From Enterococcus_I eurekensis (GTDB lineage: Bacteria; Bacillota; Bacilli; Lactobacillales; Enterococcaceae): 44,048 nucleotides of DNA. This document shows positions 7,595-17,800 of the stretch, piece after piece; the stretch's first letter is position 1, and every line of letters begins with the position of its first letter. The notes under the pieces were generated by a model that was not told the DNA's origin, did not search any database, and was given only the letters and a program-made list of their open reading frames with translations. A program made the translations under genes and the position numbers. The DNA lies in contig NZ_JBHSGT010000006.1 in the NCBI RefSeq assembly GCF_042654605.1, forward strand, positions 1-44,048, in the 5' to 3' direction.

Positions 7595-8317
7595 ATGACA
7601 AAACCAAAATATCAACGCGTTATTTTAAAATTAAGCGGTGAAGCTTTAGCTGGAAATGAAGGCTTTGGTATTAACCCACCAACGATTCAAGAATTTGTCA
7701 CTGAATTAAAAGCAGTTCACGACTTAGGTGTAGAACTAGCAATTGTTGTTGGCGGCGGAAATATCTGGCGCGGACAAATCGGTGCACAAATGGGGATGGA
7801 ACGAGCGCAAGCAGATTATATGGGCATGTTAGCGACAGTCATGAATGCTTTAGCGTTACAAGACACATTAGAAAATGCGGGTGTACCAACACGCGTACAA
7901 ACGTCAATTGAAATGCGTCAAATCGCAGAACCTTATATTCGTCGTCGTGCAGAACGTCACCTTGAAAAAGGACGTGTCGTAATCTTTGCTGGTGGTACAG
8001 GAAATCCATATTTCTCAACTGATACAACAGCCGCATTACGTGCAGCAGAAATCAATGCAGACGTGATTTTAATGGCGAAAAACAATGTTGACGGTGTTTA
8101 TTCGGCAGATCCAAAATTAGATGCAAATGCTGTTAAGTTTGAAGAATTAACACACTTAGACGTTATCGCAAAAGGTTTACAAGTAATGGATTCAACCGCA
8201 AGTTCTTTAAGTATGGACAATGATATTCCATTAGTAGTCTTCAATTTAAATGAGCCAGGTAATATTCAACGAGCAATTTTAGGTGAAAATATCGGAACAA
8301 CCGTAAGGGGGAAATAA
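7595..8317 (+). CDS. pyrH: Uridylate kinase
   Basis: UMP kinase of the amino acid kinase fold, converting UMP and ATP to UDP and ADP in pyrimidine nucleotide synthesis. It has 240 residues. Seen motifs are VILKLSGEALAG at the N-terminus, the glycine-rich IVVGGGNIWRG (ATP site), FAGGTGNPYFSTDTTAALRA (UMP site) and VDGVYSADP. The ribosome site is ACGGAGGAA. frr follows after only two bases, so the two are co-transcribed and perhaps translationally coupled. This is the conserved rpsB-tsf-pyrH-frr order of most bacteria. Confidence 0.98.
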   Translation: MTKPKYQRVILKLSGEALAGNEGFGINPPTIQEFVTELKAVHDLGVELAIVVGGGNIWRGQIGAQMGMERAQADYMGMLATVMNALALQDTLENAGVPTRVQTSIEMRQIAEPYIRRRAERHLEKGRVVIFAGGTGNPYFSTDTTAALRAAEINADVILMAKNNVDGVYSADPKLDANAVKFEELTHLDVIAKGLQVMDSTASSLSMDNDIPLVVFNLNEPGNIQRAILGENIGTTVRGK

Positions 8318-8319
8318 AC

Positions 8320-8877
8320 ATGGCAGGCCAAATCCACACAGAAGCAAAAGAAAAAATGCAAAAAGCTGCAGACGGTTTACAACGTGAATTAGGACAAATT
8401 CGCGCAGGACGTGCAAACGCAAGTTTATTAGATCGTATTTCAGTTATTTACTATGGTGCACCAACACCGTTGAACCAAATGGCGTCAATTACGATTCCAG
8501 AAGCACGTGTTTTAATGATTACACCATTTGACAAATCAATCTTAGGTGATGTTGAAAAAGCACTACAAGCATCAGATATCGGCATTACACCAACAAACGA
8601 CGGTTCAGTTATTCGTTTAGTGATTCCTCAATTAACGGAAGAACGTCGTAAAGAATTAGCTAAAGAAGTGAAGAAACTAGCTGAAAATTCAAAAGTAGGC
8701 GTACGTAGTGCTCGTCGCGATGCCATTGATGCATATAAAAAAGCAGAAAAAGCTAGCGAAATTAGTGAAGATGAATTAAAAGTTGCTGAAAAAGAAATTC
8801 AAGCATTAACAGACGAATTTGTTAAAAAATTGGATGAAATTGCAGCTGAAAAAGAAAAAGAATTGTTAGAAATCTAA
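8320..8877 (+). CDS. frr: Ribosome recycling factor
   Basis: Releases ribosomes from mRNA after termination, together with EF-G. It has 185 residues, the standard length. The signature regions are LGQIRAGRANASLLDRI (tRNA-mimic arm), IPEARVLMITPFD, GITPTNDGSVIRLVIPQLTEERR and VRSARRDAIDAYKK. The start at 8320 lies 2 bases after the pyrH stop, with GGGGGAA inside the pyrH end serving as ribosome site. A strong terminator closes the operon. In relatives uppS usually follows closely; here a gene-free 1.1 kb separates them. Confidence 0.98.
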   Translation: MAGQIHTEAKEKMQKAADGLQRELGQIRAGRANASLLDRISVIYYGAPTPLNQMASITIPEARVLMITPFDKSILGDVEKALQASDIGITPTNDGSVIRLVIPQLTEERRKELAKEVKKLAENSKVGVRSARRDAIDAYKKAEKASEISEDELKVAEKEIQALTDEFVKKLDEIAAEKEKELLEI

Positions 8878-8885
8878 TACAAGTA

Positions 8886-8921
8886 AACCCCTCGGTAACT
8901 TTTAGAAGCCGAGGGGTTTTT
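8886..8921 (+). terminator. Intrinsic terminator after frr
   Basis: A perfect 10-bp GC-rich stem (AACCCCTCGG at 8886-8895 with its complement at 8909-8918) followed by T residues. Confidence 0.92.
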
Positions 8922-10047
8922 ATTTGTGCCATTTCAATAATATGTTTGAGGTCTAAAAAAATTTCGAGTTCTTTTTAAATAATTTGTGGATAATGAAACA
9001 AGGCTATACAGTAAATAAAAATTGAAAGATTTCCACTCGGTTGCGTTTCCAACTTTAATGAAGTAATACAATTTAGCAATGTAAAATCTTACAATTAAAG
9101 CTTGAGGTGTTGGATTATTTCATTTTAATTTAGTTTCAGGTGGAATATTATAATTCATTTTTTCTATTCCAGAAAATAAATTTTTTAATCGTTTGTTTTA
9201 TGTTGTTACAAAACTCATGAATCGTTGAGGAATTTAGTGAATTATCTGGTAAAGAATGAGAGGATTTCTGTGGTCAAACACACAAAGGCCGAATCGCCAT
9301 ACTAAAAAAAATAAATTGCCAAAATCAGATTATTTAATTAATAAATGACTATTTCAGAAATAACTTATGACCGATTTGTAAATAAGTGTCCCAATGGTTT
9401 TGTTCACTCATGGCAGAGTAATTATTTGTTTTTTTATTTAAAAATTAATAATACAAAAATAAGTATTACTCGAAAAAAAGATCGAAAAAAATAGTTTGTA
9501 ATGGTACCGACCCCCGAAAGTTAGATTTATTACTTTAACTTTCGGGGGTCGGTACCGTACAAACCTTTTTTTATTTTTTGAAGATTATATTCAGTCTCAA
9601 AAATATACATAGTTATCATTCAAGACTTTTCCATATGATAAATTAAAAAAGCGTAGAGGAATAGAAAAAGGTGAAATCAGAATGAGAACATAAATCATAA
9701 AAAATTTATCTGATGGACTTTTTATAGCGCAATAAAATACATTTCATACTCTACCGACAACATGTACATTTTGTAATCCAAATTGGATAAAGAGAAAATA
9801 ATTTTGGATAAAATCGACATTGAAAACTAAATTATTTTTTAAAAGGCTTCTTTTTCATAGGAAATAAGGATTTTTATTGTTATAATATTTAAGATAACTT
9901 TTTATTCTTTATTAATAAAAAAGTGATAGAAGCCAAGACGGATACAAAAATGCTCGTATATAATGAGATACAGAATTTACCAGTAATAAGACTTTTAAAA
10001 AAAAAGCGAAAAATGCTTTCAAATAAATGAAACGAGGAGTGAAGTTC
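8922..10047. other. Gene-free, very AT-rich stretch of about 1.1 kb
   Basis: No frame longer than a few dozen codons with a ribosome site is visible on either strand, and I recognise no RNA gene or decayed known gene. The base composition is clearly more AT-rich than the flanking genes. The only strong structure is the hairpin at 9493-9571. A TATAAT at about 9959-9964 could serve uppS but has no good -35. The stretch separates frr from uppS, which usually lie close together, so it is probably foreign or decayed DNA. Confidence 0.6.
9493..9571. repeat. Exceptional hairpin: 21-bp perfect GC-rich inverted repeat
   Basis: GGTACCGACCCCCGAAAGTTA at 9503-9523 (21 bases, perfect) pairs with 9536-9556 around a 12-base loop. 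Outside it, GTTTGTA (9494-9500) pairs again with TACAAAC (9558-9564) after a small mismatch. The outer flanks are A-rich on the left and a run of seven T on the right, so it could end transcription in both directions. No gene ends near it, which makes a plain terminator role odd. Confidence 0.8.
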
Positions 10048-10848
10048 ATGTTGCGTTTTTTGCCGCAAAAAAATAAATATGTTCCCGAGGAAAGTGAATT
10101 TACTTTCTCAGCGGATCTACCGGTTCCTCAACATTTGGCAATTATTATGGATGGGAATGGTCGTTGGGCCCAAAATCGACGTTTGCCTAGAGTGGCGGGT
10201 CATAAAGAAGGAATGGAAACTGTCAAAAAAATAACAAAGCATGCCTCAAAATTAGGTATTAAAGTATTGACGCTCTATGCTTTTTCGACAGAAAACTGGA
10301 AACGACCCACTGAAGAAGTGGATTTTTTAATGCAATTACCGGTTGATTTTTTTGATACCTTTGTTCCAGAATTAATTAAAGAAAATGTGCGTGTCGAAGT
10401 GATGGGCTATAAGGAGTTCTTACCAAAGCATACTCAAAAAGCGGTTGAAAAAGCCATGAAACAAACACGTGACAATACCGGTTTGATTTTGAATTTTGCT
10501 TTGAATTATGGCAGCCGTGCAGAAATCCTTTCAGCAGTTAAAGCTTTATATGTTGAAATGGAAGAATCAAATGGATCGATTGATCAACTCGATGAAGCAA
10601 TGTTTGGAAAACACTTAATGACCGGTTTTTTACCGGAAGAATTACGAGATCCCGAGTTATTGATTCGTACAAGTGGGGAAGAGCGAATTAGTAATTTCTT
10701 ACTTTGGCAATTAGCGTATAGTGAGTTGTTCTTTACGAAAGCTTTATGGCCTGATTTCGATGAGCATGCATTGGAAACAGCGATTGCCAGTTATCAAAAT
10801 CGTGATCGTCGTTTTGGTGGAATTAAACAAGAGGAGAATGAAAAATGA
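10048..10848 (+). CDS. uppS: Undecaprenyl diphosphate synthase (isoprenyl transferase)
   Basis: Cis-prenyltransferase that condenses isopentenyl diphosphate with farnesyl diphosphate to make the C55 lipid carrier for cell-wall synthesis; it works at the membrane. It has 266 residues. The catalytic Asp lies in IIMDGNGRWAQNR, and the product-length and substrate regions are HKEGMETVKKITK, LTLYAFSTENWKRP and IRTSGEERISNFLLWQLAYSE. An earlier in-frame ATG at 10027 exists, but CGAGGAG lies between the two, so 10048 is the start. The stop overlaps the cdsA start by four bases (ATGA), which indicates translational coupling. Confidence 0.96.
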   Translation: MLRFLPQKNKYVPEESEFTFSADLPVPQHLAIIMDGNGRWAQNRRLPRVAGHKEGMETVKKITKHASKLGIKVLTLYAFSTENWKRPTEEVDFLMQLPVDFFDTFVPELIKENVRVEVMGYKEFLPKHTQKAVEKAMKQTRDNTGLILNFALNYGSRAEILSAVKALYVEMEESNGSIDQLDEAMFGKHLMTGFLPEELRDPELLIRTSGEERISNFLLWQLAYSELFFTKALWPDFDEHALETAIASYQNRDRRFGGIKQEENEK

Positions 10849-11651
10849 GACAACGTGTAATTACAGCAGTTGTGGCGTTAGCTTTGTTTTTACCGATTAT
10901 TTACTTTGATTTTAAAGGGATTTCGGTTGATTTATTAGCTGTGGCACTTGCGGGAGTTGGGGTTTATGAACTATTTCGAATGAAAGGTCTAACCGTCATA
11001 AGTTTTGAGGGTATCTTATCAATTATCGGAGCGGCCATCTTAGCTTTACCGATGGATCCTTGGTTTACTTTCCTACCGGAGGGAACCGATAAATTTGCAC
11101 TATTCTACTTTATTGTTTTATTGTTCTTAGGTATTTCGGTTGTTTCGAAAAATATGTATACGATCGATGAAGCGGCTTTTCCTGTCTTAACAACTTTATA
11201 TGTTGGTACAGGTTTTGGAGCATTTGCGAGCGCGCGGTCAGAAAGTTTAGTTGTCTTATGTTTTGGTTTATTTATTGTTTGGGCAACAGATATCGGAGCC
11301 TACATGGTTGGTCGTGAATATGGAAAAAACAAATTATGGCCAGAAATTTCACCAAACAAAACGATTGAAGGAGCGCTTGGTGGGATTTTAAGTGCCGTTG
11401 TCGTGGCGATTGTTTATTTAATAGCTTTCCCAGCGCAAGAATATTTTGGTTATGCGACCTTGCCACTGTTATTAATGACCGTTGTATTTTCAATTGTTGG
11501 TCAATTTGGCGATTTAGTCGAGTCTGCTTTTAAACGTCATTATGGAGTGAAAGATTCAGGAATTATTTTACCAGGACATGGTGGTATTTTAGATCGATTC
11601 GATAGTATGTTATTTGTCTTTCCAATTATGCACTTGTTCGGTATTTTTTAA
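10845..11651 (+). CDS. cdsA: Phosphatidate cytidylyltransferase
   Basis: Makes CDP-diacylglycerol from CTP and phosphatidic acid, the branch point to anionic phospholipids. It has 268 residues and about eight membrane segments. The family signature is visible near the C-terminal third as SPNKTIEGALGG and later as LPGHGGILDRFDSMLF, which holds the metal-binding Asp residues. It overlaps uppS by four bases, the usual uppS-cdsA operon. A terminator follows and separates it from rseP, which has its own promoter. Confidence 0.96.
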   Translation: MRQRVITAVVALALFLPIIYFDFKGISVDLLAVALAGVGVYELFRMKGLTVISFEGILSIIGAAILALPMDPWFTFLPEGTDKFALFYFIVLLFLGISVVSKNMYTIDEAAFPVLTTLYVGTGFGAFASARSESLVVLCFGLFIVWATDIGAYMVGREYGKNKLWPEISPNKTIEGALGGILSAVVVAIVYLIAFPAQEYFGYATLPLLLMTVVFSIVGQFGDLVESAFKRHYGVKDSGIILPGHGGILDRFDSMLFVFPIMHLFGIF

Positions 11652-11664
11652 GAAGTAAAAGAAA

Positions 11665-11718
11665 AAGAGAGGTTAGAAAGTGGCTGAAAGGGTGGCTACT
11701 TTTTAATCTCTCTTTTTT
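11665..11718 (+). terminator. Intrinsic terminator after cdsA
   Basis: Arms of 17 bases (11665-11681 and 11698-11714) pair with few mismatches around a 16-base loop and are followed by a run of T. Confidence 0.85.
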
Positions 11719-11790
11719 CTGATTTTTTCATATCCCAACAATTAAAAATGAGGTCTTACGTTACGTTCTCGTTACAAAGTGGTAGATTAA

Positions 11791-11818
11791 TTGTGAAATT
11801 TGTCAGTTATGATAAAAT
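11791..11818 (+). promoter_or_regulatory. rseP promoter
   Basis: TTGTGA (11791-11796), a 16-base spacer, and TAAAAT (11813-11818), about 65 bases before the rseP start. Confidence 0.55.
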
Positions 11819-11882
11819 AATGGGGGGAGTGTCATATAAAAGATATAAAATCAGATGTTATTAGTGAAAGTGAGGAAAATAT

Positions 11883-13148
11883 ATGAAGACGATCTTAACG
11901 TTTTTAATTGTCTTCTCTGTTGTCGTTGTCGTTCATGAGCTTGGACATTTTTATTTTGCAAAACGTGCGGGAATTCTTGTCAGAGAGTTTGCAATTGGTA
12001 TGGGTCCGAAGTTATTTAGCCATCAAGGAAAAGATGGGACGGCCTATACGATTCGTATGCTGCCAATGGGTGGCTACGTGCGAATGGCAGGTTACGAAGA
12101 AGATGAAGAGATGAAACCGGGAACGCCGATTAGTTTATTGTTAAACGATGAAGGTGTTGTCACAAAGATTAATACGAGTAAGAAAGTACAACTAGTCAAT
12201 GCCGTACCAATGGAAATTGTACGCTATGATTTGGTTGATAATTTAACAATTACAGGTTTTATTAATGGTGATGAAAGTCAAACGGTCAGCTATCCTGTTA
12301 ATCGCGAAGCATTTATTATCGAAGAAGATGGAACGGAACTTAGAATTGCACCGCGTGAGGTTCAATTTCAGTCAGCTAAATTATGGCAAAGAGTTTTAAC
12401 CAACTTTGCCGGACCGCTAAATAATTTTATTTTAGCAGTTATCTTATTTGGAATCTTAGTTTTTTCTCGCGGAGGTGTCGTTGATTTAAATTCAACAGTC
12501 ATCAGTGGTGTCGCTGAAAATGGTCCAGCAGCAGTTGCAGGCTTAAAGGCAGGCGATGAAATTACCGCAATTGATGGTGTGGCGATTGAAAATTGGCCTG
12601 AAATGCAAAAAGAAATTCAATCCAAACCGAATCAAAAAATATCCGTTGATTTTTCACGAAATAATGAAGAGAAAACCGTTGCTATTACAACGGATGCCAT
12701 TGAATCTCAAGGTCAAAGTTTTGGCCAATTGGGGATTCAAGCACCAATGAAAACAGGATTTATGGACAAAGTGAAGGGTGCCTTTACAGAAAGTATCGCT
12801 AGTTTCACACAAATTTTATCTGCGTTACGTAATATTATTTTTAATTTTGATGTCGACCAATTGGGCGGTCCAGTTGCTATTTTCCAAATGTCCTCTCAGG
12901 CTGCAAGCCAAGGGATTACAACGATTATTTATTTAATGGCAATGATTTCAATGAACTTGGGTATTTTTAACTTATTACCAATTCCCGGTTTAGATGGCGG
13001 GAAATTAATTTTAAATTTGTATGAAGGTGTTCGTGGCGAGTCGCTAAGTCAGGAAAAAGAAGGATTAATTACCATTATTGGTTTTGGCCTATTAATGTTG
13101 TTGATGATTATTGTTACTTGGAATGATATTCAACGCTTTTTCTTTTAG
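11883..13148 (+). CDS. rseP: Site-2 intramembrane zinc metalloprotease RseP/RasP (Eep-type)
   Basis: Membrane protease that cuts transmembrane segments. In enterococci the orthologue Eep processes peptide pheromone precursors and anti-sigma factors. It has 421 residues. The zinc motif HELGH is at about residues 19-23 in VVVHELGHFYFAKRAG, inside the first membrane span. A PDZ domain lies around residues 200-285 (AGLKAGDEITAIDG). The second catalytic motif NLLPIPGLDGGKL, with the third zinc ligand, lies near the C-terminus, followed by a last span. The start is preceded by GAGGAAA. It stands at the head of an rseP / proS-like / polC block, as in relatives. Confidence 0.95.
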   Translation: MKTILTFLIVFSVVVVVHELGHFYFAKRAGILVREFAIGMGPKLFSHQGKDGTAYTIRMLPMGGYVRMAGYEEDEEMKPGTPISLLLNDEGVVTKINTSKKVQLVNAVPMEIVRYDLVDNLTITGFINGDESQTVSYPVNREAFIIEEDGTELRIAPREVQFQSAKLWQRVLTNFAGPLNNFILAVILFGILVFSRGGVVDLNSTVISGVAENGPAAVAGLKAGDEITAIDGVAIENWPEMQKEIQSKPNQKISVDFSRNNEEKTVAITTDAIESQGQSFGQLGIQAPMKTGFMDKVKGAFTESIASFTQILSALRNIIFNFDVDQLGGPVAIFQMSSQAASQGITTIIYLMAMISMNLGIFNLLPIPGLDGGKLILNLYEGVRGESLSQEKEGLITIIGFGLLMLLMIIVTWNDIQRFFF

Positions 13149-13175
13149 AATAGTTTGTTGGTAAAGGAGAAAAAA

Positions 13176-14744
13176 ATGAAACAGTCAAGTCTGTTAATTC
13201 CAGATTCCCATGCGACACTAGGAACCAAGGGGGAGGATCCTAGTCAGTTGTTTCTTGTTAATGCCGGATTTTTAAGTGCCTTTCAAGAACAGCAATATGT
13301 ATTTTTACCATTGGCAATGCGTGTCATCGATAATATTAAATATATCGTTACCGAAGAATTAGAGAAACTCTCTGCTGTTGAGTTTCAGTTGCCTGTCCAA
13401 TCATCTGTATTAGGAGAAGAATATTTAACGAAGTTTTTATCGAAAGAACAAAACAATACATCCGTTGAAATCCCAATTCATTTATATCAAATTCAAACGG
13501 CTTTGGTACCAACGACTGATGTCAAAAGTCCTTTTTTAACGAATGTTGAATCGACTTTTTTAGATGTTTTTTCTTTCCATGATTCACAAAAAAGTTTACA
13601 AGAAAATTATCACCAGTTCGAAAAAATGTTTGAACGAATTTTAAAACGCTGTGAACTGGCCTTTCAAAGCGTCTTAGCATTAGATGAAAAGCCTGAAGAA
13701 AAAGATACAAAAGAATTAATTGCGCTTAGTGATTTAGGTGATGAAACGTTTGTTACTTCAACTGTCGGTGAATATCGAGCAAAACTAGATATTGCTACAC
13801 GCTTATCCACAACTAAGAAATCACATGCGACATTTTTGCCACTTGTTCACGAAGCATTACCAAGCGAAATTGACACGACATCAGATAATTGGTTAAGTTA
13901 TCGTTTGTTGCGTATTGGAAAACAACCAATCATTCTTTTTTATAAAGCAAAAGATCGTTTAAACTTAACTAAAGTCCGCCAGTTTTTAGATGGAAAAGTG
14001 ATGGAAGTTCGAAAAGTAGATACACAAAAGTATTTTGGTCAACCACTTGCGTCACTTGATTTTCGACGATTACCCGAAAATATTTGGTATCTTGGAGATC
14101 TTGAAGTTGAAAATATGACGAATGCGAATCTGCTATCTCCAATTGAGGGTACGTATTATAAAAATGTGAATCCTTTACGTGAATTTACAAACGCGAAGTT
14201 TGCTGATTTTGTTTATGTTAATGAAGGTGACACTGCACCAGATGGAACTGGCGAACTTCATTTAAAAAAAGGAATGAAAATTGGTAAGTTATTTCAAAAG
14301 CGATTGCTTGATGATTCAACATTAAAAGGAGAGAAACGCTTTAACATTGGTCATTATCAACTTGATTTGAGTCGTTTATTCTTAATGATTGCGCATCAGC
14401 ATAGTCATGAATCAGGCATTTTATGGCCGATAGAAGTCGCGCCTTTTGATGTCCATTTAATTCCTGAAAATTTAGGAGATGCATATCAAGTTCAATTGGC
14501 AAAAGAAGTGGAAATGATACTTGCGAATCAAGAGTACGAAGTCTTGCTCGATGATCGTGAATTAATTATTGATGAAAAAATTCGAGAAGCTACTTTAATC
14601 GGTTGTCCGATAGTAATCCTTATTGGTAAAAAAGCAGTTGAAGGAATTGTTGAGCTAAAAATTGCTGCAAGCAAAGCAAATATTGAAGTTCGAAAAGAAG
14701 AACTGATGGATACACTGGAAATTCTTTTGCAAACAGCAGAATAA
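13176..14744 (+). CDS. Degenerate prolyl-tRNA synthetase relative, probably not catalytic
   Basis: A 522-residue intact frame in the position normally held by proS, between rseP and polC. The start at 13176 follows AAAGGAGA. The fold is still recognisable: MKQSSLLIPDSHA, a motif 1 remnant LPLAMRVIDNI (about 44-54), LYQIQT (103-108), and a well-kept C-terminal anticodon-binding domain (about 415-522, with LIGCPIVILIGKKAVEG). The active site is gone. The motif 2 pattern RxxxRPRxGLLRxREF is replaced by LVPTTDVKSPFLTNVESTF, losing all its arginines. The GPTHEE loop is deleted (about 86-100). Motif 3 GCYGIGVSR is GHYQLDLSR, keeping only the final Arg. The editing domain is shortened and its catalytic Lys is missing. 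Normal codon use and no stops argue that it is still expressed. A true ProRS must exist elsewhere. Confidence 0.85.
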   Translation: MKQSSLLIPDSHATLGTKGEDPSQLFLVNAGFLSAFQEQQYVFLPLAMRVIDNIKYIVTEELEKLSAVEFQLPVQSSVLGEEYLTKFLSKEQNNTSVEIPIHLYQIQTALVPTTDVKSPFLTNVESTFLDVFSFHDSQKSLQENYHQFEKMFERILKRCELAFQSVLALDEKPEEKDTKELIALSDLGDETFVTSTVGEYRAKLDIATRLSTTKKSHATFLPLVHEALPSEIDTTSDNWLSYRLLRIGKQPIILFYKAKDRLNLTKVRQFLDGKVMEVRKVDTQKYFGQPLASLDFRRLPENIWYLGDLEVENMTNANLLSPIEGTYYKNVNPLREFTNAKFADFVYVNEGDTAPDGTGELHLKKGMKIGKLFQKRLLDDSTLKGEKRFNIGHYQLDLSRLFLMIAHQHSHESGILWPIEVAPFDVHLIPENLGDAYQVQLAKEVEMILANQEYEVLLDDRELIIDEKIREATLIGCPIVILIGKKAVEGIVELKIAASKANIEVRKEELMDTLEILLQTAE

Positions 14745-14747
14745 TTT

Positions 14748-14790
14748 AAAAAGTCTGGGCGTCCTATTTGTTAGGATGTCTAGACTTTTT
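14748..14790 (+). terminator. Intrinsic terminator after the ProRS-like gene
   Basis: A 19-bp stem with G-U pairs (14748-14766 and 14772-14790), a 5-base loop, an A-run on the left and a T-run on the right. It separates the ProRS-like gene from polC. Confidence 0.88.
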
Positions 14791-14842
14791 AGTGTGAAAA
14801 ATCGTATACTTGTATTATTGAATAGAAAAGGGTGAACAGCAA

Positions 14843-17800
14843 TTGTCGACGAATAAAGAAAAATTCGATATATTATTAGATCAAATGAATCTAAGTCCAG
14901 AATTACGGGATCATCCAATTATCCAAACGGGAGAGATCCTTCAAGTTTTAGTACATAAACAGTCAAAAATATGGGAGTTTACATTTAGCTTTTCAGAAAT
15001 TTTACCTGCAATGTTATTCCAAGCTTTTTATCAACATTTAGTTGTAACATTTAAAGAAATTGCTACAACGGTGATGAACGTTCAAACGCCCAATAATCAT
15101 TTTAATGAGCAGTTATTACAAGATTATTGGTTATTATCAATGGCGGCTGACGAGTTTGATACGCCATTTGTTAAACAAGTATTAAAAACGCAACTTCCAA
15201 TAATCAATGGAGATAAAATTTATTTATCTGTTTCAAATGGAGCTGTTATCGGGAATTTACAACAACAATATTTTCCAGTAATTGAAGCCAACTACCAAAA
15301 ATTTGGTTTTAAACGTTTCCGGATTTTACCCAAAGTAGATAAAGAACAAATTGAAGAAGATTTAAAAGCTTTGGCAGCTAGACAGCAAGAACAACAAGAA
15401 ATGTACATGCAACAAGCAGCTGAAGTGATTGCTTCAAATGAAAAACGTAAAAAAGATAGTCAAGATTTGGCACCATTAAGTGGTCCAATTCAGTTAGGTC
15501 GAAATATCCCTGCGGATGAATTGATTATGCCGATGGGGAATATTTTGGAAGAAGAACGTCGTGCGACGATTCAAGGTTATGTTTTTGATGTTGAAGTTCG
15601 TGAGCTACGTTCAAAAAGAAAAATTATTATTATCAAAATGACGGACTACACATCATCGTTTATCGTTAAAAAATTCTCTAACAATGAAAAAGATGAGCAA
15701 GTTTTTGATGCGATTAAAAAAGGTATGTGGCTAAAAGTTCGTGGCAGTGTGCAAGAAGATACGTTTATGCGCGATTTAGTCATGAACGGGCAAGATATTA
15801 TTGAAGTGGCTCATGAAAGTCGTAAAGATTATGCGCCAGAAGGTCAAAAACGGGTCGAATTGCATTTGCACTCAAACATGAGTACGATGGATGCGACGAA
15901 TAATGTGGGGGATCTAGTTGCTCAGGCAGGCAAATGGGGGCATAAGGCGATTGCGATTACTGATCATGGTGGCGCACAAGCATTTCCAGATGCCCATCAA
16001 GCTGGAAAAAAAGCCGGCGTTAAAATCCTTTATGGTGTTGAAGCCAATGTGATTGATGATGGTGTTGAAGTGGCCTACAATGCTCAACCCGTTCCATTAA
16101 ATGACGCGACTTACGTGGTATTTGACGTCGAGACAACCGGACTTTCCGCTGTTTATGATACGATTATCGAGTTAGCTGCGGTTAAAATGCATAAGGGGAA
16201 TGTCGAGCAAACTTTTGAAGAATTTATCGATCCTGGGCACCCTTTATCAAAAACGACGATTGAACTGACTGGTATTACCGATGAAATGGTTCGTGGCTCA
16301 AAAAGTGAAGAAGCGGTTATCCGTGCGTTTCGCGAATTTAGTGAAGGCTGTATTTTAGTTGCACATAATGCCTCATTTGATATGGGATTCTTAAACATGA
16401 CTTATAAAAAGTATGGATTACCAGAAGCAGACAATCCTGTCATTGATACGTTAGAGCTTGCACGCTATTTGTATCCAGAATTTAAACGTTTTGGTTTAGG
16501 GGTCTTGTCGAAAAAATTTGGTGTTGGCTTAACCCAACATCACCGAGCGATTTATGATGCCGAAGCAACAGGACATTTAGCGTGGATTTTTGTTAAAGAG
16601 GCGATGGAAAAACATGAAATGCTGTTACATGAAGATTTAAATCGTCATGTTGGTGGAGCCAATTCAATTAAAGCTGCTCGACCATTCCATGCAACGATTA
16701 TGGCCAAAACGCAAGCGGGACTGAAAAATCTCTTTAAATTGATTTCACTTTCAAATATTCAATATTTCCATAACAAATTACCACGTATTCCGCGTTCAGA
16801 GCTGAATAAACTACGTGAAGGTTTACTTGTAGGAACGGCCTGCGATAAAGGGGAAGTCTTTGTGGCAATGATGCAAAAAGGTTATGAGGCAGCAAAAGAA
16901 AAAGCTGCTTTTTATGATTATATTGAAGTCATGCCTAAAGAAGTCTATGCCCATTTAATCGAGCAAGAGTTAGTCAAAAGTGAACAAGATTTAGAAGATA
17001 TTATTGCTAATTTAGTTCGCATTGGTAAAGAGTTAGGTAAAACAGTGGTTGCGACTGGAAATGTTCATTATATGAATGAAGAAGATGCGATTTATCGTAA
17101 AATTCTAGTCAATTCGATGGGGCATGCGAATCCATTAAATCGACATTCGTTACCAAAAGTCCATTTCCGTACAACAGATGAAATGTTAACGGCTTTTCAA
17201 TTTTTAGGCAACGACGTGGCGGAAGAAATTGTGATCACCAATCCTAATAAAATCGCTGAACAGTGTGATGAAGTCACACCAGTCAAAACGGATCTGTACA
17301 CGCCGAAAATTACAGGGTCAGAAGATGAGATTACACAATTAAGTTATAATCGAGCAAAAGAACTATACGGTAGTCCTTTACCAGAAATTGTTGAAAAACG
17401 TTTAGAGAAGGAATTAAAATCGATTATTGGCAATGGTTTCTCGGTAATCTATTTGATTTCGCAAAAATTGGTACTAAAAAGTAATGATGATGGGTATTTA
17501 GTTGGTTCACGGGGATCGGTTGGTTCAAGTTTTGTAGCGACGATGACGGGAATTACAGAGGTCAATCCTTTGGCGCCACATTACCATTGTCCAAACTGCC
17601 AATATTCAGAGTTCTATGAAGATGGTTCTTATGGTTCCGGTTTTGATATGCCTGAAAAAGATTGTCCAAATTGTCAAACAGCTTTGAAAAAAGATGGACA
17701 CGATATTCCTTTTGAAACATTCCTAGGTTTCCATGGAGATAAAGTTCCCGATATCGATTTAAACTTTTCAGGAGAATATCAACCAGTCGCGCATAATTAC

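Noticed and set aside
10027..10047. Upstream ATG as the uppS start
   Set aside because: The AGGAG ribosome site lies between this ATG and the one at 10048, so the latter is the start.
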